A DNA stretch of 64,000 bases from positions 1 through 64,000 of the forward strand of contig JALJCO010003433.1 of assembly GCA_023101725.1 (NCBI GenBank). The letters run 5' to 3'. The translations under genes and the position numbers were made by a program. The notes beneath the pieces were generated by a model. That model was not told the DNA's origin. It saw only the letters and a program-made list of their open reading frames with translations, and did not search any database. Below, one piece after another: positions 10,018-23,906 of the stretch; positions within the stretch are counted from its first letter, which is position 1, and every line of letters begins with the position of its first letter. This DNA comes from Atherinomorus stipes (Eukaryota > Chordata > Actinopteri > Atheriniformes > Atherinidae).

Positions 10018-12708
10018 CATTTTAATGCTGCCTTCATGTGAGATGGGAAAAATTATCCTTTCCACTCATGAAGTGGAGATTACCAGTGTTTTGTGTTCAA
10101 ATGCTTTTGCATTCGTAGTAAAGTGAAACACTGGAGGCTATCCTCAAATGAGTGCTAGCTAACATCTGCTCTAAGGAAGTAAGACCAAACAATCACAGAA
10201 TGAGTGTGGCTAACTGATGGATTGTTACAGGGACATAACCTTAAAACTACCGAGTTTCATCAGACCTTCAGTTTTCCGGGAGTTTGTTCCACATGTGAGG
10301 TGCTTCAAAACTGAATGCTGCTTCTCCAGGTTTAGTTCCGACTCTGGGAACAGAAATTTGGTCCTAAACCATTCAGTGCTGGTAAACTAATAGCTGGATT
10401 CTGAAGTCAATTCTTTGTCAAACAGGAAACCAGTGTAAAGATCTGAGGACTGGATCAGCAGCATTCTGGACTAACTGCAGCTGTCTGATGGACTTAATAG
10501 GTAGACTTGTATGGTCAGGACATCCTGAAAGTCACCAATACTTAAAATAAGGCAAAAGAATTAACCCCTTCTAAATCTGGCAGATTTTTTATAAATACAT
10601 ATCCATGGCAAAACCAGCGCAAAGTACTCAACTGGCATGGCAAGCTTTTCAAAAGTGTGGGGATGTGGGTCATCGCCCTTTGGTTTATGTTTCTCCTGTT
10701 GTCAAAGAAACCTCCTAAAGATCCATTAATTCTTCACAAAGGAGCTAATATCTTCAACATGCTGCCTCTGTCTTTCTCAACAAACATGTTTTTGGCTACT
10801 TACGGCATGATCGCTCTGCTGAATATAGTCTGGATTTCTGCTGAACCATAGCCGTGGCTTTGGGGTTACAAATTAAAATTGCAATTCTACCATCACAGAG
10901 ATGATTTGTCTTCATAGAAAAGCATGTTTGGGGTACTTAATTGCTAATGAATATTCAGTGTAAATTAACCTTCATTTGGGTAAATATCAGTCCATCTGTC
11001 ATTGAATGCAGCATGTAATGCACTACTCTATGTTGTGCTACATCAATACTAAAAAAAAACATTTTGTTTTTAGAATTTTTCTTTTTACGTTTTACATCAG
11101 ATGACCATTTTAGTTGTTATAATCAGATAATCATTTAATGAAATCTAGACTTTGTCAAGAGAAAAAAGTGTTTTAAAAAGATATCTTATTTGAGCAGTGC
11201 CCCTACCTGGCCCCCTTATAAAACGTTACTTAACTCGCCCCTGCATATCTGAAGTATACTACTTGTCAACCACGTGAGTAGAGAAGGGTCTAGCTCTGGT
11301 TTCTATCTCTGTTCATAACTTCTCTACTTGCCTATCCAACATCTGCACAGCACCAGTGATTTAGAGGAGACTTTTCCTTGTTTCGTCTTGCTGCTTCACT
11401 CTCACTAGATCTCTGATCCTGTTCCGTCTGACTGAATTATAATCAGCAAATTATTCAGCTGTGGCCCCAGCAAACCTAAGCCAATACTGAAAAGTGATAT
11501 CATGATACAAATACCTGTACAAATAATAGGCCGTCTTATTGAAACGGGCTACTGTTCATGATATTTAGTGTCAACATCCTGCTAGTTTTGTCCTCCTCAG
11601 AACAAGCTGAACACTAAAACAAACAAGAGAGATGTTACTTGCAACAGAAAAGCCAGTTAGCCGATAACACTGACAGCTGTGTCATGATTCAAGGAGCAAC
11701 AGGAGAGGGAGGAGGAGGAGAGGAGGCAGAGGGGGAGGTAGCATAAGACAGAGCAACTGGGGCAGCAACATTTGTATAACACTGAAGAAAAAAAGTTCCA
11801 CTAATGTGACCACAGTTATCACAGCTGTGTGTGTGAGAGTTTGTTAGAGACAGGAACACACCCCGTCCAGCATCTGGTCCCCCCATGCAAGTCCAGCTCC
11901 GCCACTGCTCACTGCAGCATAAACTTAAGATGGCAGTTCATCTGAGATATCATTATTCAAAAGTACATCTGTGAAAGACAACTTTGCCACAGATCCAGGC
12001 AATTTATACAACTCCCTGTTTACACATGTGTAAAAATCACACTTATTTCCCTTGTGAATCCCAGCATTACCTTTGAGAGCACAATATGCACAATCCTATT
12101 TGCAAAAGAGAGAAGTCATTACTGTGCTACGTTCTCACACAAGCCTCTTGTGTAACATGTTGAAGGCAGAAGGGGTCATTTTATCCGACTGAGTCACACA
12201 GATAAAACACTAGTGTAATAGTGTAAACCAGTAGTAGCTTCTATAACATAATGTAAACACATGCTGGCACGTTCACGACCTAAACAAACATACAATGCAC
12301 ACACGCTGGAATGTCAGGATAAGAATAATGTGCGCATTCTTCATGGTATAACAATGATAAATGAAACCTGAGAATAAAGTGTGGGCTGCAGTCTACTGAC
12401 GAAGCCCGAGTGGACCAGTGTGTCTGAACTCTTCACCGCTTCATCGTGGGAGTGGGCGAGGAACAGGAGTGATGCAAGCTCAGGCAGTGGCAAATTCTTA
12501 TTTCCCTGCTTCAAAAAGCCTGCAGCTCTGTAGTGCTGCATGTCCTGGCAGCCGAGGCTTTCCCTCTGCTCTGCTGGTGAATACAACCTGACCCAGAATC
12601 CGCTGCGGGGGAGCTGCAAGCACAGACTGCGGGGATCGCCTTCTGTTCAGTCTCTGCTTTCAGTGGAAGTGAGAGCATTGTGGGAATGTGTCTATGGCCA
12701 AATCAGAG
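10018..12708. other. Non-coding stretch with dispersed-repeat remnant (about 10240-10550)
   Basis: Positions 10240-10550 carry phrases such as GAAACCAGTGTAAAGATCTG and CTAACTGCAGCTGTCTGATG that I recall from a repeat common in fish genomes; I cannot name its class. The remainder shows no exon or RNA gene. Confidence 0.4.
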
Positions 12709-13215
12709 GGGCTGTTCACACAAGGACAATTGCAGGTAAAAATGACAAAATATTTAATCAGAAGTGCCTTTCGTTCACACGGCAACAACGTTATTCTGGG
12801 TTGAAGACGCAAAAATCTGAAGACTCATTCCAAAGTGGAATTCCTGAAGACGCGACGCTGTTGCGTTCTCGTCTGCACAGCCCAAAACACAAAAATGACG
12901 GTGGACTTGCTCATGCCATGCTCACGTCGCATACGCGTTGACGTCACACACAAGCAGGAATACCAACAATGTTGGACTATATAAACCCAGCTGATCTAAG
13001 GTAGATTTTACGCATGCGCGCGGACATGGTGGAGTTCTATCACTGCACCACCTAACGGCCTGGCGTGCATATCCAATCGAATTTCACGCACTCTTGAGTC
13101 CTTACATGCACACAGATTTCTTTATGATGACGTTCGTGTAAACGCGGATATAAAGATGAAGACGAGACGCCACTTTTGCGTCTTTTCTTCTGATTGTCGC
13201 CATGTGAACGTAGCC
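12709..13215. mobile_element. DNA element with inverted ends and GACGC-rich interior
   Basis: Left end GGCTGTTCACACAAGGACAAT pairs imperfectly with the right end ATTGTCGCCATGTGAACGTAGCC. GAAGACG and GACGC words recur in both halves (about 12805-12860 and 13157-13190). It is unusually CpG-rich for its surroundings. No clear target duplication or coding region, so the superfamily is open. Confidence 0.55.
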
Positions 13216-16200
13216 TAAGAAGGAAAAAGGGGTTCAATTTGATTTTTGTCAGAAAATAATCACACCAGTTGGATGATTAGGCCTAAAAACGATTTTACAT
13301 CTGAATTCTTTACTCCTTTCCCCCCCCCCCCATTTCCAACATGTATGTCTCTCTTCCTGGCAGTTTATTATGCACTCTATCATCCACTCCTCCCCTTACT
13401 TGTTAACCCTGTCAGAGCTAAGTCCTGTTGATCTATTGTTCAGCATTAAGTACTCGCTGGACCTGCCTCTAATTGAAGAACACTAGTGTAATTAACAACG
13501 ATCCATAAATGGCACATCCTGGTATGTGATGCTTCTCAGATGATTAACCCTGCATTTCTCCTCGGTGGCTGCTCAACACACATGGAAACCCTCTGATTTA
13601 GGTGAGTCACATAGTGCATGTTAGGCTGCCTTAGGTGTGAAAGTGCTGTTTGAATGAATGTGCCTTGCCTTGAGTCCTGTGTTGCAACTCATGTGTTGCT
13701 GTCATGAGCTGCACAGTCATTAACCACAGGATAAATTCTCCACAGGCCCATTTGGGACATGAAGGGTCAGACATATTATGTAAGCAGCCATAAAAGAAAC
13801 ACATTTAGAAGCTTGTATGTGCAATAAAGGAAGAAACTTATTTAAATGGGAGACTAATAACCATTACAAACTTTCCATATGAAAACATACACTCAGAAAT
13901 TAAACAAACAAAAAAACTACATATTTCTTTTTTATAATTTTCTGTTAATTTGATAGTAAAGTTTACTGCGTTGGTCATATTCACACACACAAACGTCAGT
14001 GAGTTGGCATCAACTTGTCTTATTAGCAGCTACAGGCAGATTTTCAGGTGTAATGAGCGTTAGCTGATGGTCCTTTTCAGACTTGCTCTGCTGGTGAAAT
14101 TTCATAGGAACCAGTACATGTATCATCTGACTGATTCGTCATTTTTCACGCCTTTTCCCACCAAGTTTTTCTGAAGGACTTCTGAGATGGTTTTAGGCAA
14201 CAAACTATAAAGTATGTTAGGCAACTCTTACCAGTCACAAAAAACATTAGGAAGAAGCATTAATAAATTTTAAGTAGCAACAGGAAATCTTAGACTTTCT
14301 AGAGGGTGAAACTTACTCAAAGATCAGAACTAACAGTGAACAAACAGTGAAAACAAATGTAGTCTGAACTCTGCACGTTCACAGCCATACAAGATGAATT
14401 TGTGAGATATGGATACGACTGCATATTTGATTCATACACCATTATATCTATGATGAACTATTACAAAGAAAAAGGAGTTGCAGTATTTCGGTAATGCAGT
14501 TTTTTTTTTTTTTTTCTTATTTTACATTTTTTAAGTATTTATTTTGGCACATGTGAAATCAACCACACATAATCTTGTATACATTACAAAAACTTTGCTG
14601 CAAAATTTGTAAATACTACCTTAACATTTTTATGCATTTTCATTTGCATGCTGGTCTCAAACAGGACTGAGGGGGTTAACAGACGCTTCATCTGTGAGGC
14701 AGGGCGATAACGACAAAAAGCTGCTGTTGTAACGCGTTTGCTGTTAGCCTCAATACAGAGCTTGAAAGTAATCTGAAGAACATAAACATGCTGCATTGCT
14801 GTATTTGCATAGAAATGTTGTGCAGTTCTACACAGAGAAACTTCGGGGGAAAAAAGGGAAAGCATGTTACAGTGTCTTCATTTAGCAGTAGCTGTTAAAT
14901 TTTGTTTGTCATTTAACTAATTACTGCAATTCACGTTAACCTCTGGAGTCTTGTTGTGGCTAAACACTGTTAATTAGATATGGAAAGAGTAATCTTCCCA
15001 TCACCTGACAACACACAGCACCACTGGGCTGTTCAACCCGAGATGAAGCAGAGCACCTGTGCAGAGAAACGATTACCCTAGTTTCCAAATATTGGTGCCT
15101 GAATCACATCTGGAAAGATGCAGGATGGAGAATGAGGTTTTTATCGAAACCAAAAGACAATTATACTGTAAATGTTTGTCCTACAAGGTTAAAAGGTTAA
15201 ATTTGTCTTTAATTGTGCATGGTTGGCAATTTTTAGTAGGAATAGTTTCTGTAATTGTGCAAATGAATGAAAAAGAGTCAAGTATAAACTGTGATATTTA
15301 TGCCACAATACATTAATAGCATCCTATAAAATCTCTATACAGCTGATTAATGACCCAGGACTTGGAGAAAATTGAAGAACCAGAGTCCAAAAATATAGTG
15401 TATATATTCTAAATCTGTTCAGGAGAGAAAATTGAGCTGCATCCAGCACAGAAACAACAGCCCCATGCTTCACACCTAGAAATCAATAAGAAACTCGAAT
15501 ATAAGTGCACCAGAATGTGCAAAACATCATCTTCTGTCACTTCATGGGACTGTGGTAGAGCATGATGTTGTGACTCATTTGGCTCCTGGGTGGCCGTGAC
15601 AGGCCTCTTTTCTTGCTGTTGACTGAATGCTCTTGGTTCTGTAAACATAGACAAATGTGACCTACAGGAGTGCTTGCCACCCTGTGGCTCCCCCGTGCCT
15701 CAAACTAATGAATTTTTAAAGACAGCATCAATCAAACTGCAGTCCAGATCAATAGACCACAGAGTGGATTTCATCAGTACATTGGAGGGAGGTTTTGGTA
15801 CAGACATCACTTTCATGCAGGAGGCTTGTTAAACACTTTCACTGCAAACAACGTTAGTGGACAGTTGAACTATCAAGCTACTGTACATCTTGCCTTGAGT
15901 CCTCCACAAAAAGGACCAAAAACTAACTGATCAGGTCATGTGACAGCTGGTAGTAAAGGCTTCACAACAGTAGCCACAGATATATTTGCATTTAAAGCAT
16001 TTTTATCAAAACAGAGATCTTATCATAAACACCCGTTAATAATGCAGCTGACAGGAGTCGTTCACTGGTGACATTTCACACCAATCTACCATCACTTTTC
16101 CAAGAAAGCAACATCACCACAAACTGTAGATGTAGCCAAACACAGGCAAAACTGATCTTGAAGTGACAAAGTGTATGTAAATTTCCACAGGCAGAGCCAT

Positions 16201-18367
16201 AGGAATCCCAAAATGTCAGCAGCCCAATTGCTTTACATGCATTATCAAACATAAGAATAGGTTGGATCTACAAAGTCAGCTTCAACTTCAAAATGTTATT
16301 GTTTCAGTTATTATGCTCTTTATCATACTTACAGAAACAAACTGTCCTCTCTGATGATGCTTGTCTGTGTTACCACAACAGTTTGGAGATCTCATTTCAG
16401 AGGAGGATTCCCTGTTCAAGTTCAGATCTCTTTGCTGTTTTCAGTCTGATTCATTAATTTTTGAAAGAGGTCCATCCATACCAGCTTCCTATAGCCTCAC
16501 AGATACAGCAGATCTATCACTTTACCTGGGACAAGGATATATGGCTGTGGTTTTCTCCAGATTTCTCTCCCTTTAACTTTTGGGAAGCAAGAAATTGCTT
16601 AAAGATTGGGAGCAGAATCCGGGAAAAAAGTAATTTCTCAGCTGCATGGTGCAGTGATAAGGCTTCGAAACGAGGTAATCACTTAAATCAAATTTGACTC
16701 AATTAGATTGCTTTAGAAGTATTGAGAAGAATATAAAATAGGGACATACATCATAAGTGGACAGAGAAGTTAAAAAGCAAAGGAAAATGACAAAATGCAG
16801 GATGTTCAAACTTCTTTCGCAGCTGTGTCCACAATTCATAAAAATAACTCACTGATTGGTAAAAACAGGAGATAGATGTATTATTTAGCTGCTAATATTA
16901 CAAAACATATTGGCCTACAAGCTACATAGTACATGTGAAGTCAGAAGGAACAAAGGATTGGGGTGGAGCACATGGACAGTTCAAGAGCCAGAGGCTGTGT
17001 GGATGATGCTGAGCAGAGGTTCATTTCTAGGGTGACTTCACTCTAATTTTTCTGCCTCTAATAAAATGACATATGTAGGATTTCAAAACCAAAGTCTTGA
17101 CAGTTTTGCCTCTGGCTCACAGAAACGGTTCTCCATCAAACACATTATCTGTAAGAAGCCTGCAAAGCTTCAGAAAAACCTCTGACAAGTGAATTGTGCT
17201 GAAAAACTGAAGAGAATTCCTGCTGGTTCTGTGGAGCCACAGCAGGCTTCATCTCAGATGAGTGAACAGATCATGAAGCCTCAATGAGCGTGGATGTCAA
17301 TCATGACAGAGCAGCATCATCAGTTAACACCACAAGAAAATACTGGTTTAATTCCAGAAAAACTGTGAGCCATACCGAGGCAGAAGTTCTGCTTGAAATC
17401 AACATGATTTTTTTTTTTAAAACATGCATGTAAATAAAAAATGTTTGAGATTAATTTGTTGATCATATGTTGAAGATTGTATCCTCATACTGTATACGTT
17501 TATTTGCTACTTAAGAAAAAAAAAAGATTAATTAAGGACAAAAACCATCAGCCTAATTGTTGAGTGAATCTGAAGTGAAACTTTGCAGCGCTGCCTCATA
17601 GAAAATGTGCATCAGGACTGTTATAACCAATTTGTGTTGACTACAATTACCTACAGTTGTCCCATTGCTTATTGCTGTACCAAAAACCTGTTGTAGTCAT
17701 TAACTCAGAAACTAAACTTCAAACTTTGTCCATATAACAAGATAGTAAGAGGACTTAAATTCATTTCAGCTGGACCAAGATTTTTCTCCAGTTCAGACAA
17801 AGGCTGTGATAATCTTCAGTCTTATGGAAACATGTTCAATATGTCAGCACCTTTTTTTTTCCCATTATTTCAGCTCAAATTCTCGAGGTCTGCAAGACAT
17901 AAGATTAATCTTACATGAAAGATCAGTCCACTGGTGTTAAAACTTGGAGCAAGCTGTTACAGGAGTTTAATTTCATAGCTCATCAACAATGGAAACAAAC
18001 AACTGAATTAGAAATTATAATTTATTTGTGAAAACTCTTGGTAGCTGCAGGATTAAGAGTGAAATCTCTCCTCTGCTTGTTACAGGTGTTTCTTATTTGT
18101 ACATATTTTGCTTCTGAAGTATTAGAAAAAGGTTTAGAAAAGAGATTGCAGTAAAAAGCATCATTATTGGGTAAAAGTCTTTATAGCTGTGTGACTTCTC
18201 TCATGGCCTTGTGGCCTTTCTGGCCACTCTAGCAAGGTCTTAGCTCCACCTCTATGCCTATTTTTGTATATTCCAGGAGTGATTACAACTGTTAAGATGG
18301 CAACAGTGGGAACCTCCCACCAAGCTTCCATTTAGCTCTTCAGAAACCTTTGAGTGGCACTGCACAG
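13216..18367. other. Five-kilobase non-coding stretch
   Basis: A short C run lies at about 13320-13332 and a T run at about 14500-14515. I find no exon with supporting splice sites, no RNA gene and no element with defensible ends. Confidence 0.45.
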
Positions 18368-19496
18368 TAGGGCTGAACGATTTATCGTTTTAAGATCGAA
18401 ATTGCGATTTCAGACCACGCAATCGCCAAAGCTGTGGTTTTTCCAGCGCTCCTGACTGACCCAGAATCTGCTCTGTCCACTGTTGTACACACACGCTACT
18501 TGGCGTCTCTGTACCAGCCAACTAAGCTCACCAATCAGAAGCGGAATGTTACTCATGGACAGGTCAGCTAACCAATCAGCATCAGGGCTGGGATGTGCAT
18601 CTCCTGCTGTGTAATCTTCACACTAGATAACGGCTTCGGTAGAACCTCATCCAGTTTCTCACTTTCCGTTCCGTTGTTGGAGAGAGGCTGCAGATCTCTG
18701 CTGCCTCTCTCTGTTTGTTGATCCGCTTCGTGAAATGAGGGAATTTTTATGTTCAGTAAAATACAGTATAATCTTGAACTGTCTGCGCTGTCAGATTTCA
18801 TGACTCAGCAGTTAAGTCGCCAGGAGCGATCAGCTGATCAGACAGTCTAGTGAAAAATGCCGTCTGATCTGTAAAATCAGATCAAATCATTTTAATGGGA
18901 ATAAAAGCGCTACTGAATTCCAACCAGTTTTCTTTTCACCTATAAAGTTTTGGGCTGTGCACTTTGGACACGAGTGCGATCCTTAACTTAACCTACATAC
19001 AAGAACTGTAAAAAGAAAATATATTGTTTCTTATTTGGAGATTTTTCAGTGAATTGTGATGACAAATCGTTAAAATATTTTTTAAAAAATAGCACAATAA
19101 TGTCTTTTTTACATTGGAAATTCAAGTGTGTAAAGCAACATGCAGATTACCTGATTTGAAAAAGGCAGTAAGTGGGGTAATTAACTGTGGTAGAGGGAGG
19201 AGGACTGCGGGGAATCTGAAAATCTCAGAGTTCCAGTAAATGTACATGCATTTTTTTTAATAAATGCATTTGAAAGTGAGCTAAATCTCACTCTTAATTG
19301 TCATCATTGATTAAGAGTAATAGCTTTTAATGTTTTGATGATATAATGGAGTTTTCTGTCATGTTCGTAAATGGTATTGTACATTGTAAATATTGTACTG
19401 AAGCTTGATTTGAAGAAACTCGTGAATCGAAACTAAATCGCAATATTGCCCAGAAAAATCGCAATTAGATTTTTTTCCTGAAATCGTTCAGCCCTA
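18368..19496. mobile_element. hAT-like element without transposase (1129 bp)
   Basis: It starts TAGGGCTGAACGATTTATCG and ends AAATCGTTCAGCCCTA, a good inverted repeat. The flanks are CTGCACAG (18360-18367) and CCGCACAG (19497-19504), an 8-bp target duplication with one mismatch. The sub-terminal regions are rich in ATCG words. No intact transposase frame was found. Confidence 0.85.
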
Positions 19497-21294
19497 CCGC
19501 ACAGGGTTTGTCCAGTAAAATACAGCCTATGGCTGTGCCAAAGAAATTTGTCTTGCCAAGAAGAGCCTTTTTGGATATTAGGCTCCCCTTGTATCTTAAA
19601 TATTATTTTATTTTACATTTTAAGTTTCTAGAAAATATGGGTAAACGCAACCAATGATTATCAAACTCTAGTATCAATAAGTGGCTGCTATTTCAGAGAA
19701 TGTTTTTGTCTTTTATCCACTATTTGTGCTTTAATTTCCCAAATAATAAAGCCTTAGTTTGACGCTCTCTCAATGTATGAAATTAAATGAAAATTTCTAA
19801 AGCACTTTTAAAACTACATGTTTTACACATTAAAATCAACAATGTTTCAACAGTACCATCAGAGGAACTGCCCAGATCCAGGCAGCCTGAGGCCCACACT
19901 ACAAACATAGAGTATAGGGTTGCAGCGGAGAACCTTCAGCCAGCCTGCAGAGAGCCCCCCCCCCGGTTCATACAATCAAATATGCAAATCAATTTCTAGT
20001 ATCCTCTCTGAAGTTACAAAAACATTCCTATGTGAAATTGAATAAAACATTCTACATTCTTATTTTTAGATCAAATTAAAAAACACATATTTTTTAACAT
20101 ATTCAAAACAAACATGAAATCTTTATCTTAAAAACTGAACCTATAAATTAACCACAATTACATTCAGACTCCTATGTGCCTTCAACACTATGCTTCAAAT
20201 TCCATGGCTCCTAGAAGAGATATTTTTTCCGTATCATTCTCACCTTCTCTTTGGTTGGATGCCTCAAAGGGTTAAATATTGTAAGCATAGAAATGAAAGT
20301 AATATCAAACTTGGCTGAAAAACCCTGAGACTGAACAGATTTGGTTTCTCTGACTCTTGGCTGCATTTGAGTTTGCAGCCGCATTGAAGGCATGAGGTGC
20401 CCCACTGCCTTTCCAAAATAAGCATTATAACCCAGTCTCCACGGTGGAGAATCAGTGGCTGATTCTCGTAGTTTACTGGGTCAAGCAGCAGGTTTGTGGG
20501 TCACATCCATGCTAAAAAATTTGGACTGAAAAACCAAAGAAAAAAATAGGTTATTGAATAACCCAGTCCCTGGTAAACTCTCCTCATTTTCTATGCAAAT
20601 TCTCCACTTTTAATGCTTTATCATTTCTCATGGCTGACAGTAAACAGTCGGATGAAGAACATCACATTTACTCAACCAGCTGTATTGAGATTTGAACTAT
20701 GCTCATACTCATCACATGCTAGAAAGTTGTAGTAGAGTACGCTATGTAATCTGCAGCAAAACCAACAAGAGAAAGATTTGTTTTGTCTCTCTGTTTGCCT
20801 GCCAAGAAAAGGATTTCGGCACCAAAGAGACTAAGACGAGCAAAATAAAGAGGCAGAGCTGTTTGACTAAAAGCCTGCTGCATTCTTTGATTCTCAAGGA
20901 CATTTCTGCGTCCTATCCTCCACCGAGCCCAGCACCCTTTATCTAAGTCCACCCCACCCAGCCCCATTGTGTCGTTCTCAGTCTCGGAGAGCTTCCCACA
21001 ATTCCATCTGCTTATAAAACAGAAAGCCATGTAAGCCTCTGGAGCTGCAGGGAGCAGAGATCCCCAGGGTAAAGCCTGGAACATTCACAAAAACTCTACA
21101 GTTTTTCTTTTGGACTTTTTTTTTTCAGCCCTGCTACAAAAGACCAGACATTTTAATGCAGGTCCATAGAAAAAGGGCTTTTTAAGAAAGTTGGAAGGCC
21201 AGAGCACCTTAGGAGCAGCACATATGTTTATCCATTTATTAAATGTACTGGTGACTCATACCTTCCTACCTCTGTTTACGTCATGAACTCTCAT
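19497..21294. other. Non-coding stretch
   Basis: Mostly AT-rich. A short open frame near 20719-21084 (minus) has no splice or family support. Nothing else recognised. Confidence 0.4.
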
Positions 21295-21594
21295 TTAAAG
21301 TGGAAATGAAACGGTCAACCAACCTAACTTCATTTACTGGATTGAGTCCTGGTCTTATCAATAATTATTTACCAAACGTGAAAAATAAAAGCAAATATGA
21401 AAAGGCAAACGTAGCAAAGTTTTATGTTTTAGGACAAGGGCGCCGCCATCTTGCAGTACTCTAAGCTCTGACGTCACCAGGTTGGTTAGTGCTGCCGTCC
21501 TCAATGAGAGTCCTCGAGTCCGGTCCAAATAAAAAAAAAAAAAAAAAAAATAATAAAAAAAAAAAAAAAAAAAATAAAAAAAAAAATAAAATAA

Positions 21595-21648
<54 letters not shown>

Positions 21649-23906
21649 AAATAAAAATAATAAAAATATACTCAGTTTGAGATATAACAGCTGAATGACG
21701 GAGACCGGTGAGCCAAAGGAGAAGAAAAGACAAAAGGGGGACCACTACTGTATCCTCCTGAGTCGAAAAGCAAGTTTTCCAAAGTTTAGGCTGAAGACAG
21801 GACAGTTCACAACCTCCAGCTGAACCAGAAACCGGTCCTGCTGCTGCTGGCGGCTCTGAAAAGGGAATCTCCCTGACTCCAGATCATGAGGTGAGAATTT
21901 TCTAGAAAAAAATTAGGAAAATGATCAAAAGACTTGGAATCTGGTAGTTAGAGGTCTGCAGACAAAAGCCTGAAGCTGCTCTGAGTGTTTTTAATATCAC
22001 AGCCTATAAGCTGAGCTCCACTAACCAGCTGGTCTGCAGCATCAGTCCATACCAACATCAGTACGTAGCTCTCTGCCTCTATTCCTCTTTGTTATTTTTG
22101 TGTGTTTGTTGGGAATTTTATTGTTTCACCTTCCATGCTGTTCAAATTATATTTCTTGTATCTTGTCTCGGTGTTTTTTGTTGTTTTTGTTTTTTTTAGC
22201 CGCTTTTTAAAGGAGTGATGACATAGCAGTTAAAAACTAGTTTATGTTGTTGGCATTACTGCATATGTAAATACTCCAAAGAAAAAAACGTGAACATTTT
22301 TTACAGCGGAGTACTTGTTTTGAAAGGGGAACGCCAGACCTCACTTCCTCAGTTATACAGTTGGGTCCAGTGATGATATGGAGCTTTACCCGGAGACCAC
22401 GTTGACTTCATTTTGATTGGCTACACCTTATTTCGCTATGACCTTATTTGGAGAATCTAGGAAAAATAAAAGCATATGAAAAGGCAAACGCTAGCAAAGT
22501 TTTATGTTTTAGGACAGTGTGCGCCGCCATCTTGCAGTACAGCTCTAGAAGCTACTGACGTCACCAGGTTGGTTAGTGCTGCCGTCCTCAATGAGAGTTC
22601 CTTGAGTCCGGTCCACAGTTTGAGATATAACAGCTGAATGACGGAGACCGGTGAGCCAAAGGAGAAGAAAAGACAAAAGGGGGACCACTACTGTATCCTC
22701 CTGAGTCGAAAAGCAAGTTTTCCAAAGTTTAGGCTGAAGACAGGACAGTTCACAACCTCCAGCTGAACCAAAGGGGGGGGGGTCCAGCTGCTGCTAGCGG
22801 CTCTGAAAAGGGACTCCTCCTGACTCCAGATCATGAGGTGAGAATTTTCTAGAAATAGAATTACGGAAAATGATCAAAAGACTTGGAATCTGGTTCAGCT
22901 AGAGGTCTGCAGACAGAAAGCCTGAAGCTGCTCTGAGTGTTTTTAATATCACAGCCTATAAGCTGAGCTCGCACTAACCAGCTGGTCTGCAGCATCAGTC
23001 CATACCAACATCAGTACGTAGCTCTCCTGCCTCTATTCCTGCTTTGAGCCGCTTATTAAACACACGTCAAACGGCAACACTCATAAATCCTCCCCACAGC
23101 CTGATACTGAACAGAACACCTCTGCAGCAGGTTGATCTGAAATGACCATCATAAAAACTTTCTAACCGGGACTTCCCGTTTTACACGGCGGGGTCCAGTT
23201 CTACCAAACGTCGCGCTCTCCCTCACTATCCTGCACCCTGGATGCTTTGTATTTTTCCCATCATATCCCTGTCTCGCAATAGCATTTATTTTTATTTTAC
23301 ATTAAACCACCGGTTACTACCGTTAGCTTAGTTAGCCTACTTGCTGTTTTCCCGGATGCTCCCGTGTCTCTACTCAGTTCTCCTTAGCAAAATGTCCACC
23401 TCCCGGACAATAATCCATACATGTAATCCAAATTGTTATACAAAATCCTCCACGCATGTCCTGGTCCATGTGGACCTCCTGACAGCAGACAGCCTCCAGC
23501 ATCGCTGAACAGCATCCACACCTGCAGGTGCTGCCATCCCGCCCCTCACGACACCAGCACCAGCTTCACGTCCTCTCTACTCAGTCACACGGTGTAACTG
23601 CTGGAAAGCATCGGCAACAGGATCTGGATGCTGGACTGGCCTCCCAGCTTTGCTTTCCATTATATTAATCTTCTAATATGTGTTCCAGCTTGTTAGTTAT
23701 AGTGTAGCTGCTGATTCCCATTGATTTAATGTGGAGTCAGAGTGCAAACTAACCTGGTGACGTCAGAGCTTAGAGAACTACAACATGGCGGTGCTCTTGT
23801 CCTAAAAACATAAAACTTTGCACGCTTAGCGTACAATTGTTGATAAGACCAGGACTCAGTCTAGTGAATAAAGTTAGGTTGGTAGACTGTTTCATTTCCA
23901 CTTTAA
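21295..23906. mobile_element. TTAA-flanked DNA element (2612 bp) with long inverted ends and internal duplication
   Basis: TTAA at 21295-21298 and 23903-23906 bounds inverted ends beginning AGTGGAAATGAAAC. The pairing runs for roughly 150-190 bp on each side (about 21295-21480 against 23750-23906). TTAA target sites are typical of the piggyBac and Kolobok superfamilies; no transposase was found to decide. Inside, 21381-22087 and 22462-23040 are direct copies 1081 bp apart. Copy 1 carries an A-rich insertion at 21528-21672. Confidence 0.75.
21528..21672. repeat. A-rich low-complexity insertion inside one duplicate copy
   Basis: About 145 bp of A with scattered T and one C, replacing the junction GGTCCACAGTTTGAG that is intact in the other copy (near 22611-22625). 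Long predicted frames through it, poly-Lys on one strand and poly-Phe on the other, are not genes. Confidence 0.8.

Noticed and set aside
10657..10851. Hydrophobic 64-codon frame resembling a small membrane protein
   Set aside because: No splice sites, no homologue recognised, and it lies in unannotated repeat-rich DNA.
9514..11910. Possible large element with GGCAGAGCTAGAGGGGG at the left and a GAGCTGGACTTGC-type end at the right
   Set aside because: The terminal match is short and no target duplication was found, so the borders cannot be defended.
12540..12941. 133-codon open frame (+)
   Set aside because: It crosses the left end of the 12709-13215 element, and has no domain motif or splice support.
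21461..21745. Long open frame rich in Phe (minus) or Lys (plus)
   Set aside because: It is a translation of the A-rich block and has no protein character.
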